This document shows, piece by piece, positions 5,101-9,561 of a DNA stretch of 9,561 nucleotides (the stretch's first letter is position 1; every line of letters begins with the position of its first letter). Origin of the DNA: Candidatus Woesearchaeota archaeon (lineage in GTDB: Archaea; Nanobdellota; Nanobdellia; SCGC-AAA011-G17; UBA489); NCBI GenBank assembly GCA_018658955.1, contig JABIPM010000004.1:1-9561 (forward strand), in the 5' to 3' direction. Both the position numbers and the translations under genes were made by a program. Below the pieces are notes generated by a model that saw nothing but the letters and a program-made list of their open reading frames with translations, was not told the DNA's origin and ran no database searches.

Positions 5101-7222
5101 TTCAGACATTAAAAGAATCAAAGAAGAGCTAAGAAGGACCACAAAAGAACTAACAAATAGACTAAATGAAGATACAGTCATTGCATCTCAATACAAAAGG
5201 GCAAAAGAGGATTACGCAAGATTAAATGAAGAACTATTCAAACTACAAACTCAAAAGAGCAATCTAAGGGCCTCTTCATCAGCAGACTTAGCAATTAAAA
5301 GAATCAAAGAGCTAAACAATCCAGGTGTATTTGGTACAGTTGCAGAACTAGGAGAAGTAGATAAAAAATTCTCAACAGCATTAGAAGTTGCAGCGGGTGG
5401 AAGAATCAAATCATTAGTAGTTAGAGATGATAAGGTAGCAGCACAATGTATTCAGACATTAAAAGCTTCTAGAGCGGGAATTGCTACATTCTTACCCATG
5501 AATAAAATAAAGAAAAGGCCCATAACTAGAATTTCTGGAAATGGAGTGCATGGTCCAGCAATAAATCTAATCACTTTTGATCCAAAATTCAAAGACATTT
5601 TCTCATTTGTATTTGGAAGCACAACAGTAGTAGAAAACATCCAGACAGCGAGAAAAGTAGGAATTGGAAAGGCTAGAATGGTTACACTTGAAGGGGACCT
5701 GGTGGAAATCTCCGGAGCAATGGTTGGAGGATACAGAACTAAGAGAGTGGGAATGGGATTCCAAGAAAAGAGCCTGTCTAACAACTTAGAAAAAATAACT
5801 GAAAGAATAGACCGGGCAGGCAAGTTAAGAGAATTGTTAGAAAATAGAAAGTTAGAAAATGAAAATAAAATATCAGAATTAAGAAATATTAAATCCCAAG
5901 TAGAAGCTGAATTAATCAAATATGAAAGATCTACTGCAGGCATGAGCACAACGCAATTAGAAAAAGATAAAGAAGTTTTAGAATTAAATCCAGTTTATTC
6001 AGAATTCTCAGAAATTGGAAAAGAAATGAATATTCTAAACAATGAAATACAATCATTAAAAATTGCAAAAGATAAATTAAAAAGAGATTCTAATCAGCAA
6101 CAAAACCTATCTGAATTAGAACAACATGAATCTAGAAGGCTAAAAACAAGAGAAGAGATAGTACAAAAAAACACAGAAATCAAAAACATAGAAATCCAAA
6201 TTCAAAAGATTTACAATCCTGAAGCAGAAAAAATAATATTACTAATAAATAACTGTGATAAAGAAGGGGAAGAATTCAACTCTGAAACTAAAAACTTAGA
6301 AGATTTACTGAAAAGTCAAAAATCAACCCTAAAGATAAAGGCAGGAGAAAAATCCAAATTCCAAAAAGCATATCACGATCTTTTCGCTTCAAGAAATAAA
6401 TTAAGTGAAGCAATACAAAAATTAGAATCTAGCATATTATTGGAAGCCACAAAAGAAAAAACAATCAGAGACCGGATCAATGAACATTCAATTACTAAAG
6501 CAAAGATAACTGCAGAAGTAGAGGCATTGACAGGAGAATTTGAAGAATTCAAAGATGCACCATTAAGAAGAGGGCTATCAATAGACGATCTACGAGCAGA
6601 AATAAGAAACTTTGAATCTATGCTAGTTAAGATAGGTAATGTAAATTTAAGAGCCTTAGAAGTATATGAGGAGATAAGAAAAGAATATGAAACACTTGTA
6701 GGGAAAAAAGATACATTGACAGAAGAAAGAGACCATGTACTCGATATGATTGCAGAAATCGAGACAAACAAAAAGGCAGTATTCATGAAAACATTCAAGG
6801 AATTAAACAAAAACTTTAGTAGAATCTTCCTTTCCTTATCTAAAAAAGGCGAAGCTGCAATGGAACTAGAAAACAAAGAAGATCCATTAAGTGCAGGAGT
6901 AGATATTAGAGTGAGAATCGCAGGAAATAAATTCTTAGATATTAAATCTCTTTCAGGTGGAGAAAAAACCATGGCAGCATTAGCATTCATTTTCGCAATT
7001 CAAGAGTACCAACCTATGGCTTTCTACTTATTTGATGAAGTTGATGCTGCATTAGATAAGAAAAACTCAGAATTACTATCAGAATTAGTTTCCAAATATT
7101 CTGGCACAGCACAATATATTATGATTTCACACAACGATAATGTTATCACAGAAGCAGATTATGTTTATGGTGTAAGTATGCATGAAACAGGAATATCTAA
7201 AGTAGTAAGCTTAAAATTATAA
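2162..7222 (+). CDS. smc: Chromosome segregation protein SMC, interrupted by an intein
   Basis: SMC is the ATPase that dimerises and, with kleisin partners, organises and segregates chromosomes. The precursor is 1686 aa. Removing the intein (residues 39-583) leaves 1141 aa, normal for archaeal SMC. In order: the N-terminal head has Walker A GPNGSGK (32-38) completed by Ser584 after splicing. A probable R-loop Arg603 lies in SAKSMRAEKS and the Q-loop Gln689 in VLQGDI. The first coiled-coil arm spans about 717-1050. The hinge (about 1053-1193) contains RAGIATFLP and a Gly-rich SGAMVGG. The second arm spans about 1205-1490, and the C-terminal head begins near GNVNLRALEVYEEI (1492). The signature LSGGEK is at 1597-1602, Walker B FYLFDEVD has D1625 and catalytic E1626, and the H-loop His is 1657. 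No scpA/scpB-like gene follows. The stop abuts that of the convergent gene. All ATPase motifs are intact. Confidence 0.97.
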   Translation: MAIIKSMHLKGFKSFAKPLDLEFGTGFNCIIGPNGSGKCLKGDSLIQLADGQLVEIEKLVESKYKTNAIKKIDDGYIIGGDNTKVLCFDTETLKTKEVNVGAFVKRTAPKNLIQVKTRSGKEIVATEYHPLFTLTDKGIKALRADELKEGIKIAIPRNIPIKPKSTTFYELLNLIKPEDQIYVPFSDNYFKLIANYKKQNKLTWKAFAKKAKIKQNILKGLKDKQSINFSYLVKILRTIKLTKEEITDLITKIQSKNQNKSIPMVWKNSPELMRFLGYLLAEGRLTKSNQIWFTNGTQEIVEDYLNLTKKLFNFAPEIKEYKPNCYDIILYSKPLIKILEKFGMQQNKTTEHKDISNLILKNSSNPELSQLLNGLFCGDGYVSKSHVDIVTKSPKLAVKIQSILTRLNIKYTSNEIYKICTTTQFRGKYHSINIYGSNNLKTFQDNIYLIHNNKRKRLEELTNKKSNPNLDLIEANNLIKNVCKDLKIKIKPLRKEFPTLDSYCYNQCTPSREGINNLITNLFTKQSQKSQQLTQLQTLATSSIYWDEIVEITTLADHNEKWVYDLSIPKHHNFIANNVFVHNSNIMDALCFVLGKLSAKSMRAEKSSNLIFNGGKKGSALKEAEVSIIFTNNDDEFPVEGDELKLTRVIKSKGNSVYKINDQVMTRQQILELLAKGKVDPDGHNIVLQGDIVRFMEMRANDRKDLIQDIAGISVFEDKKNKAMNSLNRVEIQLNDATLILKERESYLKELKKDKDQAEKYKNLEKNIKSNKATYLNLQIKGKETKLEEVLSKIKKQESQIAKLDEKEKEIREKIALKKTDLSSINTEIENKGEKEAIALQEEVEKLKTNIATNEERFSTCKNEIAKLKERKKQLLTSSEDTKKTINGLEESKTQLGKEILILKEKEGKQSITINKIKNSLGLTENTELVDLEENLDDKLKQYEVLQQKNQELLQQKFRIDAEISSINEKISSIQELEKSSDIKRIKEELRRTTKELTNRLNEDTVIASQYKRAKEDYARLNEELFKLQTQKSNLRASSSADLAIKRIKELNNPGVFGTVAELGEVDKKFSTALEVAAGGRIKSLVVRDDKVAAQCIQTLKASRAGIATFLPMNKIKKRPITRISGNGVHGPAINLITFDPKFKDIFSFVFGSTTVVENIQTARKVGIGKARMVTLEGDLVEISGAMVGGYRTKRVGMGFQEKSLSNNLEKITERIDRAGKLRELLENRKLENENKISELRNIKSQVEAELIKYERSTAGMSTTQLEKDKEVLELNPVYSEFSEIGKEMNILNNEIQSLKIAKDKLKRDSNQQQNLSELEQHESRRLKTREEIVQKNTEIKNIEIQIQKIYNPEAEKIILLINNCDKEGEEFNSETKNLEDLLKSQKSTLKIKAGEKSKFQKAYHDLFASRNKLSEAIQKLESSILLEATKEKTIRDRINEHSITKAKITAEVEALTGEFEEFKDAPLRRGLSIDDLRAEIRNFESMLVKIGNVNLRALEVYEEIRKEYETLVGKKDTLTEERDHVLDMIAEIETNKKAVFMKTFKELNKNFSRIFLSLSKKGEAAMELENKEDPLSAGVDIRVRIAGNKFLDIKSLSGGEKTMAALAFIFAIQEYQPMAFYLFDEVDAALDKKNSELLSELVSKYSGTAQYIMISHNDNVITEADYVYGVSMHETGISKVVSLKL
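2276..3910 (+). mobile_element. LAGLIDADG intein in the SMC Walker A motif
   Basis: This is a 545-residue in-frame intein inserted between Lys38 and Ser584 of the SMC P-loop. Splicing block A begins at Cys1 (CLKGDSLIQLADG). Block B is ATEYHPLFT, with the T-x-x-H pair at intein residues 88 and 91. Blocks F and G are YDLSIPKHHNFIANN and VFVHN, with penultimate His544 and terminal Asn545, and the +1 extein residue is Ser. These fit class 1 protein splicing, joining GPNGSGK to SNIMDAL. Between the splicing halves are a helix-turn-helix-like stretch (about intein 163-201), the endonuclease core, and a second C-terminal DNA-binding-like region that includes TPSREGINNLI. Base composition resembles the host gene, so there is no obvious sign of recent arrival. 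P-loops are favoured intein sites, and I recall SMC inteins in Thermococcales, but cannot check the exact site. Confidence 0.96.
2972..3490 (+). other. LAGLIDADG homing endonuclease core within the intein
   Basis: Two LAGLIDADG motifs are visible. The first is FLGYLLAEG, whose acidic residue is Glu282 of the precursor. The second is LLNGLFCGDG, with Asp379. They are about 97 residues apart, as expected for a single-chain endonuclease with two pseudo-symmetric halves. Both metal-binding acids are present and there is no frameshift or stop, so the nuclease is probably active and would cut intein-free smc alleles across the P-loop codons. The outer limits given are approximate. Confidence 0.85.
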
Positions 7223-8296
7223 TTATTTCTTTTTAACTTTTTGATGAGTTTTATCCCATTTCTTAGTTTCATAAATAAACAACATTACACTTAACACTAA
7301 TAATCCCACTATCAACACCAATACTAACCTATACATTGTCGCACTAACACCAAATCCTTTAATCTCAGCAGGTCTTTCTAAGAATGGTTCTTTAGCTTCT
7401 CCCACAGTAAATACTTCAGAATCAGTCACTACAATGCCACCATATCTAATTTCTACAGCTAAAACATAAACTCCATCTCTCAAACCTGGAGGCAATTGTA
7501 TGCTCTTATCAAAATCCATACTCTCCTTAACATTCATTTGGTGAGACACTCTAACAATCTCATCATTATTAGAATCCTTAACATAATACACAACTTCTAC
7601 AGATTCTGTTCCAAAACCAGTTAAATGAATATTCATAAATAAATCATCTCCAGATTCAACTAATTTAAATTCAGAAGGAAGGTTCAATCTAACATTTCCC
7701 GCTTCTCTACTTGAACTAACATCCACCACAACAGGAAGATAGTTTCTCGCTCCAGCACCGGAGGCAGAAATGTACCCTACATTTGAACCTAATTTTGCAC
7801 CATAGAATTCAACTTCAGTATTTTCGCTTTCATCAGATTCAATAAATAATTCAGTTGGATCAAAACTAATAAATTCTCCCAAATTGGAACTCATTCTAAA
7901 AGTAGTTCCATAATTTGCGAAACTTGTCACAGATAAACCTTTACTCTTAGTTTGGCCCATCAATAGATCTATTTCAAAACTTTTTGGACTAAATCTTAAG
8001 ATAGTACCTCCCTTTGAAACAGTTCCAGTAGGGGTAGTGTCTTCATCAGAAGTAGTATCTCCCTCTGTTGTCGCTTCTTCTTCTGCAGCCGTAATAGTTA
8101 TAGAAACCTCTGCTGCCGCTTCACCAGTAAATCCTGGACCATATAAGCTCCGATCAATTTCATTTTCTCCCGCCTGATCAATAACTTTTGAAGAAAATAT
8201 TAATAACATAATAGTATAGATTAATAACATTAAAGAAACCATATTGGTTTTCTTATAGAATTCCTCTTTACTTACTCTTTTCACCACTTTTCGCAT
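7223..8296 (-). CDS. Membrane protein with extracellular beta-sandwich domains
   Basis: The 357-residue product has a start at ATG 8296-8294, with a TATA-like element about 26 bases upstream. A very basic N-terminus (RKVVKR...KK) precedes a membrane helix at about 19-36. A low-complexity Ala/Glu then Thr/Asp-rich linker (about 57-97) follows, resembling a flexible stalk. Two beta-rich modules span about 98-195 and 200-297. The second has the alternating pattern and the GLRDGVYVLAVEI turn typical of Ig-like CARDB/COG1361-type surface domains. A second membrane helix is at about 322-341, followed by a Lys-rich tail. Basic residues at both ends predict both termini in the cytoplasm and the large central part outside. 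It is the last gene of a minus-strand group with similar partners. No enzymatic motif is seen; a surface or envelope role is inferred. Confidence 0.85.
   Translation of the reverse strand: MRKVVKRVSKEEFYKKTNMVSLMLLIYTIMLLIFSSKVIDQAGENEIDRSLYGPGFTGEAAAEVSITITAAEEEATTEGDTTSDEDTTPTGTVSKGGTILRFSPKSFEIDLLMGQTKSKGLSVTSFANYGTTFRMSSNLGEFISFDPTELFIESDESENTEVEFYGAKLGSNVGYISASGAGARNYLPVVVDVSSSREAGNVRLNLPSEFKLVESGDDLFMNIHLTGFGTESVEVVYYVKDSNNDEIVRVSHQMNVKESMDFDKSIQLPPGLRDGVYVLAVEIRYGGIVVTDSEVFTVGEAKEPFLERPAEIKGFGVSATMYRLVLVLIVGLLVLSVMLFIYETKKWDKTHQKVKKK
7226..7242 (+). terminator. Oligo-T terminator for smc
   Basis: The plus strand has a T-rich tract just after the smc stop, including two runs of five T (7230-7234 and 7238-7242) separated by AAC. 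This suits archaeal factor-light termination. The same bases encode the Lys-rich C-terminal tail of the convergent membrane protein. Confidence 0.45.
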
Positions 8297-8316
8297 GTTA
8301 TATTTTACTCACTGTC

Positions 8317-8326
8317 TATTAAATAA
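8317..8326 (-). promoter_or_regulatory. Candidate internal TATA box for the 357-residue protein
   Basis: On the minus strand this reads TTATTTAATA. It lies in the 37-base gap between two genes of the group and is centred about 26 bases upstream of the ATG at 8296. This predicts a leaderless transcript independent of the upstream genes, although read-through from them is also possible. Confidence 0.42.
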
Positions 8327-8333
8327 GTTACTA

Positions 8334-8744
8334 TCAAGGTTTTCTATAAATTACCATTATCTTTCCAGCATAAGTTCCCATTTCAGCATTCAAAGGCACA
8401 TTTAATAATAAGTTCACAGTTTTTTCTTCTCCTTGCCCCAAAAAGAACTTATTTTCATCAACAGTTACACCTTCGAGATCATAAACATAAATCCTTACAT
8501 TTGCATCCCTATCTGTAGAAATTACCAAACTTCTTTTCTCGCTAAAATCAGTAGTTACAGTTCCAAAATGAATTCCATCACTATCTAAATTAAAACCAAT
8601 ATAATCTCCAATTGAATAATCTACAGAATACTCGGTGAATCCAATAACAGTTTTAGCAGAATAAAATATTAAAACGCCAATAATTGTTATTAAAAATATC
8701 ACAAAAAATAAAATAAACTTAACAAAAAAACCTTTCTTATTCAT
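8334..8744 (-). CDS. Small membrane-anchored Ig-like protein
   Basis: The 136-residue product starts at ATG 8744-8742. MNKKGFFVK is followed by one strong membrane helix (about 10-29). The rest is a single beta domain. HFGTVTTDFSEKRSLVIS (59-76) fits the pattern FG-x-V followed by a basic residue and a hydrophobic strand, common at the start of archaeal Ig-like surface domains. PLNAEMGTYAGKIMVIY (117-133) matches the usual closing strand with its G-T-Y-x-G turn. This predicts an N-in protein with one extracellular domain. The start is 1 base after the upstream gene's stop and is served by a Shine-Dalgarno, so the two are translationally linked. No catalytic residues are recognised. It may be an accessory to its two larger Ig-like neighbours. 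Confidence 0.85.
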   Translation of the reverse strand: MNKKGFFVKFILFFVIFLITIIGVLIFYSAKTVIGFTEYSVDYSIGDYIGFNLDSDGIHFGTVTTDFSEKRSLVISTDRDANVRIYVYDLEGVTVDENKFFLGQGEEKTVNLLLNVPLNAEMGTYAGKIMVIYRKP

Positions 8745-8745
8745 T

Positions 8746-9561
8746 TTACTTTCCTAATTTCCCAGATAGATAACTAAGTCCTTCTTCAGTAGCTTTTCTA
8801 CCCTTTCCCTTATTTCTTCTTTCTACTTGAACTGTTATCCAAACTATATTTAAAAAAACAAGTACAATTAATACAATTGCTACAATCATCCCCATACTTA
8901 TTTCTAATTTTTCTTCAATCATAATTTCAACTTTCTCTTGTTTAACAAAATCACTATAATGAATATCCATCACTAATGTATAACTTCCACTAACTAACTC
9001 AGAAACATCCAAATAAACAGGCACATTTACTTCTTCTAAAGCACGCATATCTACCGTATGAGAAACAGATCTTTCAGTTATAGGTACATTATCTCTAGAC
9101 AAATAAGATTCAATATACACCTTACTAACATCATGATTCCACCTATTTTTTAACAATACTGAAAACTTCTTAATTCCTCCACCCACTATGCTTTTAGTAT
9201 GGTTTAACACATCTACATCTTCATAACCTACAGAAATACTTTTATTCACATGTTTGCTTCTAACACCATCATAAATTAAATAAGCATCAATGAAATAATC
9301 TCCAATTCCAATTTCAGTACTATTCAATTCAATTTTAGTTGATCTACTTCTACCAGAAACTAAGGGGAATTTATCTCCCTCTAATTCTAATACTAAATTA
9401 TCTAAATCATATGCATCATAGATATCAACTTTAGAAACCACATCAAAAATATTCTTAACCCCTTTACTTCGGATATTAAAATCAAAACTAATTTCATCAC
9501 CTTCATTCACACTTTTAGTTTCAAAATCATATTCTAAATACTTGTAAGGATAAGGTACATC
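8746..9561 (-). CDS. Ig-like surface protein with C-terminal membrane anchor, N-terminus missing
   Basis: The reading frame is open from the right edge to TAA 8748-8746, giving 271 visible residues. A GTG at 9510-9508 is in frame, but the frame continues upstream without a stop (DVPYPYKYLEYDFETKS precedes it), so that codon is probably an internal Val and the true start lies outside. Two beta-sandwich modules are visible, about residues 18-115 and 118-218 counted from the window edge. Both have strand patterns like CARDB/COG1361 domains, for example the IGIGDYFIDAYLIYDG turn and the later SGSYTLVMDIHY. A C-terminal membrane helix (about 224-245) is followed by a basic cytoplasmic tail (ERRNKGKGRK). 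This is the typical layout of archaeal surface proteins anchored at the C-terminus. It heads the visible three-gene minus-strand group. Substrate or partner is unknown. Confidence 0.85.
   Translation of the reverse strand, partial: DVPYPYKYLEYDFETKSVNEGDEISFDFNIRSKGVKNIFDVVSKVDIYDAYDLDNLVLELEGDKFPLVSGRSRSTKIELNSTEIGIGDYFIDAYLIYDGVRSKHVNKSISVGYEDVDVLNHTKSIVGGGIKKFSVLLKNRWNHDVSKVYIESYLSRDNVPITERSVSHTVDMRALEEVNVPVYLDVSELVSGSYTLVMDIHYSDFVKQEKVEIMIEEKLEISMGMIVAIVLIVLVFLNIVWITVQVERRNKGKGRKATEEGLSYLSGKLGK
8749..8755 (-). promoter_or_regulatory. Shine-Dalgarno for the 136-residue membrane protein
   Basis: The minus strand reads AGGAAAG, with the AGGA core ending 7 bases before the ATG at 8744 and lying inside the last codons of the upstream gene. 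It supports this start and internal translation initiation within an operon, in contrast to the SD-free first genes elsewhere in the window. Confidence 0.5.

Noticed and set aside
5452..5949. Long reverse-strand open frame (165 codons) opposite the SMC hinge region
   Set aside because: Its translation is Leu/Ser/Ile-rich without domain logic, and the plus strand here encodes clearly conserved SMC hinge motifs. It is a by-product of codon composition.
6373..6990. Reverse-strand open frame of 205 codons opposite the SMC C-terminal arm and head
   Set aside because: It is a shadow of Lys/Glu-rich coiled-coil coding (Phe/Ser/Leu-rich complement), with no promoter or start signal and no recognisable motif.
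9508..9510. GTG as the start of the right-most protein
   Set aside because: The frame continues upstream to the window edge with beta-domain-like sequence, and no signal peptide follows the GTG, so it is most likely an internal Val codon.

Overview
The window is an AT-rich, gene-dense stretch of archaeal chromosome. The evidence for archaea is TATA-box promoters without bacterial -35/-10 pairs, an archaeal-type RNase HII with a likely PCNA-binding tail, an archaeal-type SMC carrying a LAGLIDADG intein, and membrane-anchored Ig-fold surface proteins. Together with the small secreted proteins, this looks most like a DPANN lineage (Woesearchaeota/Pacearchaeota-like). That placement rests on overall character and is an inference.

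Layout, left to right. Positions 1-462 hold a two-gene minus-strand unit: a small acidic lipoprotein, then the start of a secreted protein that runs off the left edge. Positions 543-1190 hold RNase HII on the plus strand. It converges, with a 4-base overlap, on a minus-strand polyprenyl diphosphate synthase (1187-2023). A 138-base divergent promoter region (2024-2161) separates that gene from smc (2162-7222, plus). Right of smc is a minus-strand group of three membrane-anchored beta-sandwich proteins (7223-9561). The most upstream of these is cut by the right edge. No tRNA, rRNA, CRISPR or IS element was seen.

The main feature is the smc gene. Its 1686-residue product contains a 545-residue intein (2276-3910) inserted exactly between the Lys and Ser of the Walker A motif (GPNGSGK / SN). 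All splicing blocks and both LAGLIDADG acidic residues are present, so the element looks active for both splicing and homing. Excision would restore a 1141-residue SMC with complete head, hinge and coiled-coil domains. Before splicing the ATPase cannot work.

How the genes relate: RNase HII and SMC serve genome maintenance, the prenyl synthase makes lipid precursors, and the flanking minus-strand units encode cell-surface proteins. Two architectural themes recur. Candidate TATA boxes lie about 26 bases upstream of several ATG codons, which suggests leaderless mRNAs. At both convergent junctions, the Lys-rich C-terminal codons of one gene form an oligo-T tract that could terminate the opposing transcript.
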